The notes below the pieces were generated by a model. The model searched no databases and had not been told where the DNA came from. It was given only the letters and a program-made list of their open reading frames with translations. The position numbers and the translations under genes are program-made. DNA of 64,000 nt, taken from positions 35,906 through 99,905 of the IMG/VR virus record IMGVR_UViG_3300037245_002806; one strand, 5' to 3'. This document shows, one piece after another, positions 1 to 6,411 of this stretch. The stretch comes from a virus. Every line of letters begins with the position of its first letter. Position 1 is the stretch's first letter.

Positions 1-39
1 TGCAGTGTTCCACGTACCCTTTTTGCATCTCCATCCCAT
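1..39 (-). CDS. Possible 5' fragment of a gene running off the left edge
   Basis: Reading leftward after the stop of the 92-265 gene, a GGCGGGCGGTGA sequence and an AAAGGGGC Shine-Dalgarno-like site precede an ATG at 39 that stays open for 13 codons to the window edge. Only MGWRCKKGTWNTA is visible, so no function can be given. The upstream box resembles the repeat found before many late genes in this window. It could equally be chance. Confidence 0.3.
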   Translation of the reverse strand, partial: MGWRCKKGTWNTA

Positions 40-91
40 GCCCCTTTCTGTGTCACCGCCCGCCCGCGCCTTCCGGCCCGGTACCGGCTTT

Positions 92-265
92 TTAGACTTT
101 GCTGGCTACCAACCTGCCGGCCTCGTCGTAAACGTCGATCCACGCCCACCGCGCGGAAGTGACCACCCGGTAATCCCACTCGGGATCGCCCGTCTGGAAA
201 AGCGCCGCCACGCGCTCGGCCTCTTTGTGCTCGTAAAATTTGTCCGGCCCGTCAATCCGCGGCAT
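92..265 (-). CDS. Small early protein, 57 aa, unknown function
   Basis: A small, fairly acidic protein with a C-terminal half reading like a short beta-hairpin (RVVTSARWAWIDVYDEAGR). I do not recognise the family. The start was placed at 265 because AGGGGGAAGC lies just upstream. A longer in-frame reading to 358 has no ribosome site and overlaps the 252-422 gene much more deeply. It overlaps that gene by 14 bases, so the two are probably translationally coupled. It is the last complete gene of the leftward early run. Confidence 0.6.
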   Translation of the reverse strand: MPRIDGPDKFYEHKEAERVAALFQTGDPEWDYRVVTSARWAWIDVYDEAGRLVASKV

Positions 266-422
266 CTGCTTCCCCCTTCTGGTGTGCTTCCTTTTGGATA
301 AAAGCCAAGCTCTCGTAATCCTGGTCGTGGAAAAAGATCCCCATAGCTCGCGGCGCATCGTGCCACTTCAGCGCCGCCAAAAGCCACTTGTAAAGGGCTT
401 TTACCTTACCGATCCGCGGCAT
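252..422 (-). CDS. Small early protein, 56 aa, unknown function
   Basis: A short ORF starting MPRIGKVKALYKWLLAALKW and ending EADAAD, with a clear AAGGGGAG site before the ATG. It begins with the same MPRI as its downstream neighbour, which may be coincidence. It has a basic-amphipathic N-terminal helix and an acidic tail. It overlaps both neighbours slightly (92-265 downstream and 406-639 upstream), as expected for a compact phage early operon. Function unknown. Confidence 0.55.
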   Translation of the reverse strand: MPRIGKVKALYKWLLAALKWHDAPRAMGIFFHDQDYESLAFIQKEAHQKGEADAAD

Positions 423-639
423 AATACTCCCCTTTCCACTGCATCGCCTTCGAGATACCTTCGAGCCAATCTTGCACGATCAAGGTACCGTTGACCCCCT
501 CGTCCCGCGCTTCGCGCACCCGCTTTTGGGTGATCTGCATCTGGAAAGCCAAAGCCTTTATCGTTACCCGGCGCCGGCGCATCATGCGCTTTATCGCCGC
601 GCCGGCCAACCTCTGCTCTGCAAAACGTCGATCAAACAT
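406..639 (-). CDS. Small basic protein with possible helix-turn-helix, 77 aa
   Basis: The start at 639 is set by GGGGGGGCG before the ATG; longer readings lack a ribosome site. Residues about 16-60 are strongly basic (MMRRRRVTIKALAFQMQ, then TQKRVREARDEG) and read like a helix-turn-helix of the type that tests a short recognition helix. Early phage proteins of this size with such a segment are often DNA-binding regulators, but the motif is weak. It could also be a host-takeover protein of another kind. It lies in the leftward early operon. Confidence 0.55.
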   Translation of the reverse strand: MFDRRFAEQRLAGAAIKRMMRRRRVTIKALAFQMQITQKRVREARDEGVNGTLIVQDWLEGISKAMQWKGEYYAADR

Positions 640-647
640 CGCCCCCC

Positions 648-1040
648 CTATTTGGTTTCGTCGATTGCCGCGAACATCGCCTTGTATCCCGCTTCCGTCG
701 GGATTCCGTGCTCGTTTACCCACTTGCTCGGCTTGGTTTCCAACCTGGCGATCCTATCGGAAAGCCGGAACTGCCGCGCCGGCCAGGAAGGATCCTTCTC
801 CCAAAGCCGGCCCGCCATGGCCGCCTCGATCGGTATCGCCTCGTCGTAAAGGTCTCCCAACTCGACCTCCAGATCGGAGATCTCTTCCTCATGGAGAAAG
901 TCTAGATCGAGGTGCTCGGCGAGATTTTGCAAAGCGGCCTCTACCGCCTCGACCCGATCCGGCGCGATCCCCCGCTTCCGGTCTGCCGCTAAACCATCGA
1001 GGAAGTACGCCGTTACCATCCATTGCGTTGTTATCTTCAC
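648..1040 (-). CDS. Early protein, 130 aa, unknown function, acidic helical
   Basis: The chosen start is a GTG at 1040, preceded by GGGGGCGCCAG; an upstream extension to 1142 overlaps another gene and lacks a site. Predicted mostly helical and acidic in the middle (ALQNLAEHLDLDFLHEEEISDLEVELGDLYDEA). No family recognised. It overlaps the stop of the 1037-1267 gene by four bases, indicating coupled translation. The composition suggests a protein-binding partner rather than an enzyme. Confidence 0.65.
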   Translation of the reverse strand: MKITTQWMVTAYFLDGLAADRKRGIAPDRVEAVEAALQNLAEHLDLDFLHEEEISDLEVELGDLYDEAIPIEAAMAGRLWEKDPSWPARQFRLSDRIARLETKPSKWVNEHGIPTEAGYKAMFAAIDETK

Positions 1041-1267
1041 CTGGCGCCCCCTTCGGCCCACTTTGCGTTGATCTGGCCGTCGGCCTCGATCCTTGCCAAT
1101 TCGGGAGTATAGGACACGCTCGAAAAGTCGAACCGGTCCCACCGGACCAAAACAAAAGACTCAGACTCGTATGGCGCCGCCGGCCTTCCCGCGGTAACCG
1201 TTCCTTTGTAATCCCACAAGCTCGGGGTTTTGTAGGTAACTCTGTCGCCTTCTTTAAGATTCGGCAT
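1037..1267 (-). CDS. Small beta-barrel-like (SH3/KOW-like) early protein, 76 aa
   Basis: The N-terminus MPNLKEGDRVTYKTP followed by a GTVTAG turn and FVLVRWD resembles small SH3, KOW or Tudor-like barrels that begin with a G-D-x-V strand. Such folds bind nucleic acid or protein; the specific role here is unknown. A good AGGAGC site precedes the ATG. It sits between the zinc-ribbon gene at 1277-1609 and the acidic helical gene, in one transcription unit from the promoter at 1610-1644. Confidence 0.65.
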   Translation of the reverse strand: MPNLKEGDRVTYKTPSLWDYKGTVTAGRPAAPYESESFVLVRWDRFDFSSVSYTPELARIEADGQINAKWAEGGAR

Positions 1268-1276
1268 TTTCGGCTC

Positions 1277-1609
1277 CTAGATTTCGGAAACGTCGATTTC
1301 TGCATCGGCGAGAATTTCCGCCGGCGAAGCAAACGCCAACCCGGCAAAAGGGTTGTGGGTAAGCGCCTCGTCATCGGCAGGATCGAAAAGTAGCTGCCAA
1401 CCGGTACCAGGCTCCCCCGTAGGCTCAGGCTCGCCGCAACCGCCGCAACCGACGTCCTGCAAGTAAACCACATCGGCGAATTTGTCACAGCGGTAGGTGG
1501 TTCCGCAAGTGTCGCATTTGGCAAGCAAGTAGGCGTCCACTTCGTCGGTGTGGTCGCTAATCGTAAAGGTGTTCCCCGCGCCGCTCTCGTTTGCTTTGTT
1601 GTTTTCCAT
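1277..1609 (-). CDS. Zinc-ribbon early protein, 110 aa
   Basis: Contains CDTCG near residue 32 and CGGCG near residue 55, a pair of knuckles expected to bind one zinc ion, followed by an acidic C-terminal half. Only the fold can be predicted. The ATG at 1609 lies six bases after the -10 element of the promoter at 1610-1644, so the mRNA would begin at or next to the start codon; no Shine-Dalgarno site precedes it. This may be a truly leaderless gene, or translation may start further in. First gene of the leftward transcript reaching about position 92. Confidence 0.65.
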   Translation of the reverse strand: MENNKANESGAGNTFTISDHTDEVDAYLLAKCDTCGTTYRCDKFADVVYLQDVGCGGCGEPEPTGEPGTGWQLLFDPADDEALTHNPFAGLAFASPAEILADAEIDVSEI

Positions 1610-1644
1610 ACTTATAATATAGCAACATTATGGGGTTTAGTCAA
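1610..1644 (-). promoter_or_regulatory. Sigma-70-type early promoter, leaderless arrangement
   Basis: On the minus strand, TTGACT (1644-1639), a 17-base spacer and TATATT (1621-1616) are followed by ATAAGT and then the ATG at 1609. The predicted transcription start is the A of that ATG. Upstream lies an A/T-rich element (AAAATAAATCCAAATAAA) also found before the promoters at 6332 and 6993. Confidence 0.85.
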
Positions 1645-1690
1645 GAGAAAAATGGGGTTTATTTGGATTTATTTTACCCCCCCGTGAGCC

Positions 1691-1738
1691 AAAAACCCCG
1701 GCGCCGTGGATCTGATCTTGTGGCCGGCGCCGGGGTTT
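1691..1738 (-). terminator. Rho-independent terminator after the 1795-2097 gene
   Basis: Inverted repeat AAACCCCGGCGCCG / CGGCGCCGGGGTTT around a loop of about 17 bases, ending in TTTTT in the minus-strand reading direction. It would end the transcript of the zinc-finger gene at 1795-2097 just before the next promoter, making that gene a single-gene unit. Confidence 0.75.
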
Positions 1739-1794
1739 CGATCTATACATACCAAGTATCGCCCGTAGTGGACTAGGATCCACTCATCGCTTGT

Positions 1795-2097
1795 TTAACA
1801 TAAAGCCCCCTTTCGTTTTGCTCGCCGGTCGGCGTCCCTCTTAAAGATACAACCGGTACAAAGTACCATAAACCCGAGATCAAGATTTCGTTTATGCTCA
1901 TCCAGAGATTTCGCCCTCGGGAGCCCACCAAGGTCAGGATGTACCGGCCTGGCGTGGTGCCCGCACCTCGGGCGCCCGCAATCCAAGCAACGCCCGGTCG
2001 TTTTCCTTTTGCATCGGGCCATCCCCTTGCCCTTTGGCCCCGCATTGCACCGTTGGGGTTTTCGCCCCGCCGCCGCTTTTGCTTTGTCGTGTTCCAT
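1795..2097 (-). CDS. Cys-rich zinc-finger early protein, 100 aa
   Basis: Basic protein with Cys/His pairs at RCNAG, ARCKRK, CLDCGRPRCGHH and VLCTGC, consistent with one or two zinc sites and perhaps nucleic-acid binding. No named family recognised. The ATG at 2097 is six bases past the -10 box of the promoter at 2098-2132, again giving a transcript that starts at or near the initiation codon. It is bounded by its own promoter and by the terminator at 1691-1738. Confidence 0.65.
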   Translation of the reverse strand: MEHDKAKAAAGRKPQRCNAGPKGKGMARCKRKTTGRCLDCGRPRCGHHARPVHPDLGGLPRAKSLDEHKRNLDLGFMVLCTGCIFKRDADRRAKRKGALC

Positions 2098-2132
2098 ACT
2101 TATAATATACGCTTTCTATAGGGCTTTGTCAA
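2098..2132 (-). promoter_or_regulatory. Sigma-70-type early promoter, leaderless arrangement
   Basis: Minus strand TTGACA (2132-2127), 17-base spacer, TATATT (2109-2104), then ATAAGT and the ATG at 2097. GCATTATTCTC directly upstream of the -35 box is shared with the promoters near 2935 and (as GCATTATTTTC) 3834. Confidence 0.85.
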
Positions 2133-2142
2133 GAGAATAATG

Positions 2143-2325
2143 CTAGATTTTACCGTAGAGCGCCGGGATCGTCTCGGTCAAAAACTCGTGCCTGGCCGCA
2201 TGGATGGAAGCAATCCCCCGGCGCCGGCTCTCAAGATCCACCCAACCCCGGAAGCGCCGCTCCGCCCGAGCCCAAAAAGCCAGCTTTTGTAAGATGTGCT
2301 TTTGTATCCGATTTCGTTTCTTCAC
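2143..2325 (-). CDS. Small very basic early protein, 60 aa
   Basis: Begins at a GTG at 2325, preceded by AAGGGGGATGCC. The protein is rich in Arg and Lys (MKKRNRIQKHILQKL, then RAERRFRGWVDLESRRRG), probably helical, and could bind nucleic acid. No family recognised. It is the third gene of the unit starting at 2935-2967 and ends just before the -35 box of the promoter at 2098-2132. Confidence 0.6.
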   Translation of the reverse strand: MKKRNRIQKHILQKLAFWARAERRFRGWVDLESRRRGIASIHAARHEFLTETIPALYGKI

Positions 2326-2337
2326 GGCATCCCCCTT

Positions 2338-2739
2338 TTAAAGCTCGTTCAAGGCGTCGGTAAGCTCGTCCGCCGTTTCGCAATTAAGAGAAAGGGTAAG
2401 CTCGTCCGCGTTAAACGGCCCCGCGGTACGAAGTGCTTTCGGCCCCCGAGTCACAATCGCGCCATGCTTGGCGTGCTTTTCCAACTCGGAAATGGAGCCC
2501 ACGTGGATTCCATCTATCTGGATTTCGAAAAGATTAAACGAAAGGGTGGAAACCTGGAAACCAGCTTCCACTAAATTGCAAAGCCCCTTCAGCCGGGTAA
2601 CGACCTTCGAACCCGAGGTGCAAACGACGTTGGAAACGAATCCCTCAGGCGCCCGGTGGCCTTCGAGCCCGTCGCGTTTCGCTAGAGCCACATGTAACCG
2701 TTTCAGCTCACGTACCGTAGCATTCTCTTTCTGTGCCAT
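2338..2739 (-). CDS. Early protein, 133 aa, unknown function
   Basis: A GAGGAGG site precedes the ATG. The N-terminus (AQKENATVRELKRLHVALAKRDGLEGH) is helical; the C-terminal half mixes short strands and helices (ITRGP-like turn, then NADELTLSLNCETADELTDALNEL). No motif was recognised. It lies between the small gene at 2743-2934 and the basic protein at 2143-2325 in one transcription unit. Confidence 0.65.
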   Translation of the reverse strand: MAQKENATVRELKRLHVALAKRDGLEGHRAPEGFVSNVVCTSGSKVVTRLKGLCNLVEAGFQVSTLSFNLFEIQIDGIHVGSISELEKHAKHGAIVTRGPKALRTAGPFNADELTLSLNCETADELTDALNEL

Positions 2740-2742
2740 TGC

Positions 2743-2934
2743 CTATGCCTCCTCGATTTCGAGCCCGGTTTCTTTGGCCAACGCCACCGCTTTGGCTTTC
2801 GCGCCCGCCTTGGTTTTGCTAACCTTGGCGTTTACGATTCCCTCGCCATCGGTGATCCCCGTAATCCAACCGTGCATCATCGGGAAGTAAACCACCTTGC
2901 GGCCCGTTCCGTTTTCGTTTTCTTTGTTTTCCAT
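2743..2934 (-). CDS. Small early protein, 63 aa
   Basis: Starts MENKENENGTGRKVVYF at 2934, directly after the promoter at 2935-2967. The first eight residues resemble the leader coded behind the other early promoters (MESN, MENN), so the biological start could be a later GTG (the V of KVVYF). The body contains a strand-turn-strand stretch (GWITGITDGEG) and a Lys/Ala-rich helix. A longer reading to 2991 runs through the promoter and was discarded. Function unknown. Confidence 0.6.
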   Translation of the reverse strand: MENKENENGTGRKVVYFPMMHGWITGITDGEGIVNAKVSKTKAGAKAKAVALAKETGLEIEEA

Positions 2935-2967
2935 ACTTAATAGTACCATATCTACCGGCGTTTGCAA
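2935..2967 (-). promoter_or_regulatory. Early promoter, leftward
   Basis: Minus strand TTGCAA (2967-2962), 16-base spacer containing GCCGGTAGATATGG, TACTAT (2945-2940), then TAAGT and the ATG at 2934. A 7-base palindrome AATAATG-CC-CATTATT (2971-2986) sits directly upstream and may be an operator. Confidence 0.75.
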
Positions 2968-3833
2968 GAGAATAATGCCCATTATTCGCATTTATTCTCA
3001 TCCTTAATAAGAGTAAATTAACCCCGCCGTACCCCCGTTTTGGCACCCGCCTTGCATGCGGATAGGGCGCCTATATCGGCCAGATGGCAGGATTATTTTA
3101 TGTGTTCCAAATCACCTTTTTAGCCGAATAGTGTTGCATCTTTAAAGGTGGGAAAAACCCATAGTTTTAGATCCTGTGCCACCTCGATCCGGGCTCGCTA
3201 CATGACCCATGCCAGGAGAATTGTAAGGCTTTGCTTTCTACCCCATAAACGGCACCAATTATATGGATGGTCCGCCCACATCAAGCGCCATGCCAACCCG
3301 AATCTACACCTATTATATACCGTGTTTTGGGTGTTTCTAAGTGCGCTTAAAATAAGGGTTTGGTGCGTTAGCGGCGAAATATCGAGATCACCATGCTAGG
3401 AGTCGTTTATATTTATTATCGGCCTTAAACGACCCCTCACGACGTCGAACAAAGCCTTTGTTCTCTAAGGGTTAGCGGGATTGTGGGTGTGGGGTTTTCA
3501 CCTTTAAAGATTAAACGTAGAGATGCACACCTTATATGGATAGTTTGTGCGATTTGTCACACAACACATAATAAAAATAAATATTCCCGCGCGGAGCTTG
3601 AGGAAATCCTTTTTGGACTATTTTAGATATTTTAACTCTGACCTATCCGGTCGGGTATCCGGCACACCTCGGGCGGGCTCGCAATGATATAGATCACACC
3701 TCCGATGTTTTCCTTGTTTTTCTCAAGAAACCGCCCAATGGGCCGCCCACTAATAGAGGATAGATTGCACGCTTCATGCCAACAATAAGGGTATATCCCC
3801 CGGATAAAAAAGCCCTCTTATTGCATTATTTTC
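2968..3833. other. Gene-free divergent control region; candidate origin or operator region
   Basis: About 870 bases with no convincing gene lie between leftward and rightward early units, visibly richer in A/T than the rest. It holds the palindrome at 2971-2986, a near-palindrome around TAGGGCGCCTA (3063-3074), and a 13-base perfect inverted repeat ATCTTTAAAGGTG (3139-3151) / CACCTTTAAAGAT (3499-3511) whose arms extend with few mismatches into GGAAAAACCC and GGGGTTTT. Several TTATAT/TATATA tracts occur between the arms. This is a plausible place for a replication origin or for regulator binding, but nothing proves it. An 83-codon ORF at 3148-3399 has no ribosome site and was rejected. Confidence 0.5.
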
Positions 3834-3868
3834 TTGACGCGGCCATATAAAGATGGTACCTTATATAT
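3834..3868 (+). promoter_or_regulatory. Rightward early promoter
   Basis: TTGACG (3834-3839), 17-base spacer, TACCTT (3857-3862), then ATATAT and an ATG at 3869. Preceded by TTGCATTATTTT, similar to the sequence before the leftward promoters. Confidence 0.8.
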
Positions 3869-3910
3869 ATGGAAAGCAAGAAAGCGCAAAACGAAAACGA
3901 GGGAGAAACC

Positions 3911-4366
3911 ATGACACACGAAATCCGAATTGCCAAGGGTAAGAAAAGCTGCGATAAATGCTCGGCCCATGGACTCTACTGGCACCAAAGCCGCGCCGGC
4001 AACTGGGTGTTATTCGAGTTGATCGACATCGTGGATGAGGCTGGCGACTCTGTAGATTCCACCCACCGCGCCCACTACGCTTACTGCGGCGCCGACGTCG
4101 AGCAAGCGCCCGCCAAGGTTACCCCCGAAATCGACGCCGAAACCCGCAACGCTATCCACGAAGCGATCGGGGTTATCTACGATAATTGCGACGGTGCGAC
4201 CCGCCGGGATGGCGCTGGCTTCTCGAAGCACGACGCCCGCTTTGGCCACGACCTTGCAAGGGCCGGCAGCCTGAGCAATAACATGGCCGCCGCTGGCCGC
4301 CGCATGGTAAAAAAATACCGCCGCCAGCTTACCGCGGCTGGCTTCGACCTCGACCGCTTGAATTAG
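3911..4366 (+). CDS. Zinc-ribbon protein with a C-terminal module shared with the phage helicase, 151 aa
   Basis: The N-terminal part has a CDKC knuckle at residues 14-17. Residues about 81-140 (AIHEAIGVIYDNCDGA, GFSKHDARFGHDLA, KKYRRQL) match the C-terminus of the SNF2 helicase at 54861-56888 almost residue for residue in pattern. From memory, the GF-x-K-x-D ... KY-x-x-QL module also occurs on other phage helicases and recombination proteins; its role is not established, and DNA or helicase-partner binding is my inference. The start at 3911 is chosen for GAGGGAGAAACC upstream; an in-frame ATG at 3869 sits at the predicted transcript start. First gene of the rightward operon. Confidence 0.75.
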   Translation: MTHEIRIAKGKKSCDKCSAHGLYWHQSRAGNWVLFELIDIVDEAGDSVDSTHRAHYAYCGADVEQAPAKVTPEIDAETRNAIHEAIGVIYDNCDGATRRDGAGFSKHDARFGHDLARAGSLSNNMAAAGRRMVKKYRRQLTAAGFDLDRLN

Positions 4367-4382
4367 AGGGGGGATAGATACC

Positions 4383-4862
4383 ATGGCAAGTTTATTCGAC
4401 GTCCGGAGCAACGCGCTCCGACTCTTTAAAGAGCACGGGCTCGATGAGAAGGGTTGGAGCTTTGGCTTTGACAATGCAAAACGTAGATTCGGCCAGTGTA
4501 GCGCCGGCGCCAAGCGGATCACGATCTCGAAGCACCTGGCCGCCCTAAACACCTTGGAACGGGTGACCCAGACCATTAAACACGAGATCGCGCATGCGCT
4601 CGCCGGCCCCGTTGGCCATGCCCGTGCATGGCGGATCATGGCCTTGAGGATCGGTTGTCCGCCTGTCCGGTGCTACTCTACCTCGGAGGTTGCTACCCCG
4701 AGCGCGCCATATGAGGCTAAATGCCCCGGTTGCGGCATGGTGGCCAAAAAGTTTAAGCGCCCCCGCCGGCCTTCGTCCTGTGGTCGGTGCTCGCCCCGAT
4801 ACGACGCCCGTTTCCTTTTGACCTTTCTCGACGTGCGGGCTCGGCTCCGCCAGGGGAAATAA
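4383..4862 (+). CDS. SprT-like zinc metallopeptidase, 159 aa
   Basis: Residues 67-71 are HEIAH, with GHARAW at 78-83 supplying the usual downstream His region, the signature of SprT-like (WSS1/Spartan-related) metallopeptidases. CPGC (114-117) and CGRC (133-136) form the C-terminal zinc ribbon common in this group. Spartan proteases cut DNA-bound proteins; in a phage this could clear protein from replicating DNA or degrade a host factor. Both are inference. AGAGGGGGGATA precedes the ATG. It lies 16 bases after the zinc-ribbon gene and two bases before the 4864 gene. Confidence 0.88.
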   Translation: MASLFDVRSNALRLFKEHGLDEKGWSFGFDNAKRRFGQCSAGAKRITISKHLAALNTLERVTQTIKHEIAHALAGPVGHARAWRIMALRIGCPPVRCYSTSEVATPSAPYEAKCPGCGMVAKKFKRPRRPSSCGRCSPRYDARFLLTFLDVRARLRQGK

Positions 4863-4863
4863 C

Positions 4864-5118
4864 ATGTATCGAACGATACCCAACGGAATCGACCTTACAG
4901 CGATTAGACAATGGATGTGGGATCACGTTGACATGTATCCCACCGACGTGGATCGGTTGGTGCACCTCTACTACCTCGACCACGTTCTAGATACCGAGAT
5001 TGAGGCCAGGATCGATACCGCCGCGGGGAAGGTGGACCCCGCCCGGTACGTCGCCTTGGAAATCCAAGAATATTTCGCCCGAGGTTGGAAAAATGAGAAA
5101 AAGCCACCCTCGAATTAA
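4864..5118 (+). CDS. Early protein, 84 aa, unknown function
   Basis: AGGGGAAATAAC precedes the ATG. The protein is acidic and aromatic-rich (IRQWMWDHVDMYPTDVDRLVHLYYLDHVLDTEIE) and predicted all-helical. No family recognised. It follows the SprT gene at once and ends 25 bases before the next promoter, so it closes the first rightward unit. Confidence 0.65.
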   Translation: MYRTIPNGIDLTAIRQWMWDHVDMYPTDVDRLVHLYYLDHVLDTEIEARIDTAAGKVDPARYVALEIQEYFARGWKNEKKPPSN

Positions 5119-5142
5119 AAGCATAATTATCGCACTTTTTCC

Positions 5143-5177
5143 TTGACAGAACCGGTAGAATATCGTATATTATAAGT
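5143..5177 (+). promoter_or_regulatory. Early promoter, leaderless-type spacing
   Basis: TTGACA (5143-5148), 17-base spacer GAACCGGTAGAATATCG, TATATT (5166-5171), ATAAGT, then ATG at 5178. The spacer is nearly the same as that of the promoter at 6332, so the conserved unit is longer than a plain sigma-70 site. Confidence 0.9.
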
Positions 5178-5207
5178 ATGGAAAGCACAAAGAAAGGGGA
5201 AAGCACG

Positions 5208-5393
5208 ATGACAGAAACACAGAGAAACGCTCTCCGCGCAATGGCCGCCCGGAACACCGGCGCCTTATTGGTTGGACCTTGGGGCGACCGTGAAGGCGCC
5301 AGTTGGTGCTGGCCGGAAACGGTACGGCTCTCCGACGATGCCGCCCGCGCTGTGCTCGCCCGCTTAGCCGAACTGGAAAGGAACGGACAATGA
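5208..5393 (+). CDS. Small early protein, 61 aa
   Basis: Start set at 5208 (MTETQRNALRAMAARN) because AAAGGGGAAAGCACG lies just upstream; an in-frame ATG at 5178 at the predicted transcript start would add MESTKKGEST. Middle segment LLVGPWGDREGASWCW, then a helical C-terminus (SDDAARAVLARLAELERNGQ). No family recognised. Its TGA overlaps the next ATG (ATGA), so translation is coupled. Confidence 0.65.
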   Translation: MTETQRNALRAMAARNTGALLVGPWGDREGASWCWPETVRLSDDAARAVLARLAELERNGQ

Positions 5394-5758
5394 CTAACGA
5401 AGAAATCGCAATGTTAGCGCAAGAGGTTTACCAACTCGCCGCGGAATCCACCCGCAAGGGCGGATCGTGGAATCCTGGTGACCTAAAAGGGTTCGATACC
5501 GGTAAGGCGCAACGGGCTTTCCAGATATTGACAAAGGCCGCCGGCGATCTCGATACCCTGGCGAAAGAAGGGGATCACACCGAAGGTGAATGCGAAGTAT
5601 GCCAAGGCGCCGCCGCCGGTTGCGTAACATGCGGTGGATCCGGGCAAGCCCTTTACTGCTTGCGGACGGGTTGTGGGAGACCGGCAACCCACTTAGAGAA
5701 CGTGGCCGGCGAAAGCCACGCCTATTGCGACGAGTGCACCACTGGAGGTACCCGATGA
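5390..5758 (+). CDS. Zinc-binding early protein with DnaJ-type Cys repeats, 122 aa
   Basis: The helical N-terminus is followed by CEVCQGAAAGCVTCGGSG and CLRTGCGRPA...YCDECTTG. The CxxCxG-type repeats resemble DnaJ zinc-centre knuckles, though no J domain is present. The role is probably protein- or nucleic-acid-binding, unknown in detail. Starts in the ATGA overlap with 5208-5393 and overlaps the next gene the same way. Confidence 0.7.
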   Translation: MTNEEIAMLAQEVYQLAAESTRKGGSWNPGDLKGFDTGKAQRAFQILTKAAGDLDTLAKEGDHTEGECEVCQGAAAGCVTCGGSGQALYCLRTGCGRPATHLENVAGESHAYCDECTTGGTR

Positions 5759-6069
5759 ACTGTAACGAATGTGACCGCAAGGTGGTAAGGCGAAACGCCA
5801 TCGGGCAGTGCCAATGGTGCTCGGCGGAAGAAGCGCGGATCCTAAACCGCGCCGAATCGATCGCCAGGGAAAAGCACTACACCGTCGCGGAAGTGAACCG
5901 CCGCGCGGATCTGGCGCTCGAATCGGTACGGCTGGCCGATGCCGCTTCGAAGGCCGGCCCGCACACCGTACCGCCTTGGTTTGCCGCTGAGAATCTAATC
6001 CTGGGGCCGGCGGAAGTCGCCGCCAGATACCGAACCAACCTGGCGATGGCGGGAGATGTAAAACCATGA
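5755..6069 (+). CDS. Zinc-ribbon early protein with helical tail, 104 aa
   Basis: CNECDRK at residues 3-9 and CQWCSAEE near residue 20 form one zinc knuckle pair; the remainder is helical (NRAESIAREKHYTVAEVNRRADLALES), then AAENLILGPAEVAARYR. No known family. ATGA overlap with the previous gene; GGAGGTACCCG precedes the ATG. Confidence 0.7.
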   Translation: MNCNECDRKVVRRNAIGQCQWCSAEEARILNRAESIAREKHYTVAEVNRRADLALESVRLADAASKAGPHTVPPWFAAENLILGPAEVAARYRTNLAMAGDVKP

Positions 6070-6227
6070 GCATAATAATCGAGGTAGAAGAACACGATCT
6101 TTGGGTAATCCGGTATGCGCTTAAAGTGCTCGCCCGCCGGGCTTTCTTGCCGCCTCTGCCGCCGGATGATTCCAAAACGCAAAAAGAAGCCGTCGAGGTT
6201 TTGCAAAAGCTCCACCGCCAGACGTAG
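6066..6227 (+). CDS. Small early protein, 53 aa
   Basis: Starts MSIIIEVEEHDLWVIRYALKV in the ATGA overlap with 5755-6069 and ends HRQT. A GGAGATGTAAAACC site lies before the ATG. One amphipathic helix, a proline-rich turn (LPPLPPDD) and a second helix can be read. Function unknown. It ends the unit started at 5143; about 100 bases follow to the next promoter. Confidence 0.6.
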   Translation: MSIIIEVEEHDLWVIRYALKVLARRAFLPPLPPDDSKTQKEAVEVLQKLHRQT

Positions 6228-6283
6228 CGACTAGGGATCTCACCGAAGGGGGATGCTAAAAAACCACCACTCACGCCGGGTAT

Positions 6284-6297
6284 GCTAAAATTTTAGC
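6284..6297. promoter_or_regulatory. Perfect 14-base palindrome upstream of an early promoter
   Basis: GCTAAAATTTTAGC is perfectly self-complementary and lies 35 bases before the -35 box at 6332. It may be an operator or simply part of the A/T-rich upstream element (AAAATAAATACAAAATAAAT) that follows it. Confidence 0.45.
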
Positions 6298-6331
6298 GGC
6301 AAAATAAATACAAAATAAATCCCTTTTTCTC

Positions 6332-6366
6332 TTGACAAAACCGGTAGAATATCGTATATTATAAGT
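6332..6366 (+). promoter_or_regulatory. Early promoter, leaderless-type spacing
   Basis: TTGACA (6332-6337), 17-base spacer AAACCGGTAGAATATCG, TATATT (6355-6360), ATAAGT, ATG at 6367. Preceded by an A/T-rich stretch and TTTTTCTC, as at 1650 and 6985. Confidence 0.9.
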
Positions 6367-6411
6367 ATGGAAAGCAACAAAGAAACAAAGAAAAGCAAAG
6401 GGGAAAAAGCC

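Noticed and set aside
889-1524. 211-codon minus frame over the left early genes
   Set aside because: Shadow of the three coupled genes 648-1609; low-complexity Arg/Ser/Pro composition.
3148-3399. 83-codon plus-strand ORF in the control region
   Set aside because: No ribosome site, rare composition compared with neighbours, lies between arms of the inverted repeat.
5178-5207. First ATG after the promoter as the start of the 5208 gene
   Set aside because: In frame, but no ribosome site and a Lys/Ser/Glu leader shared by other early units; kept only as an alternative for leaderless initiation.
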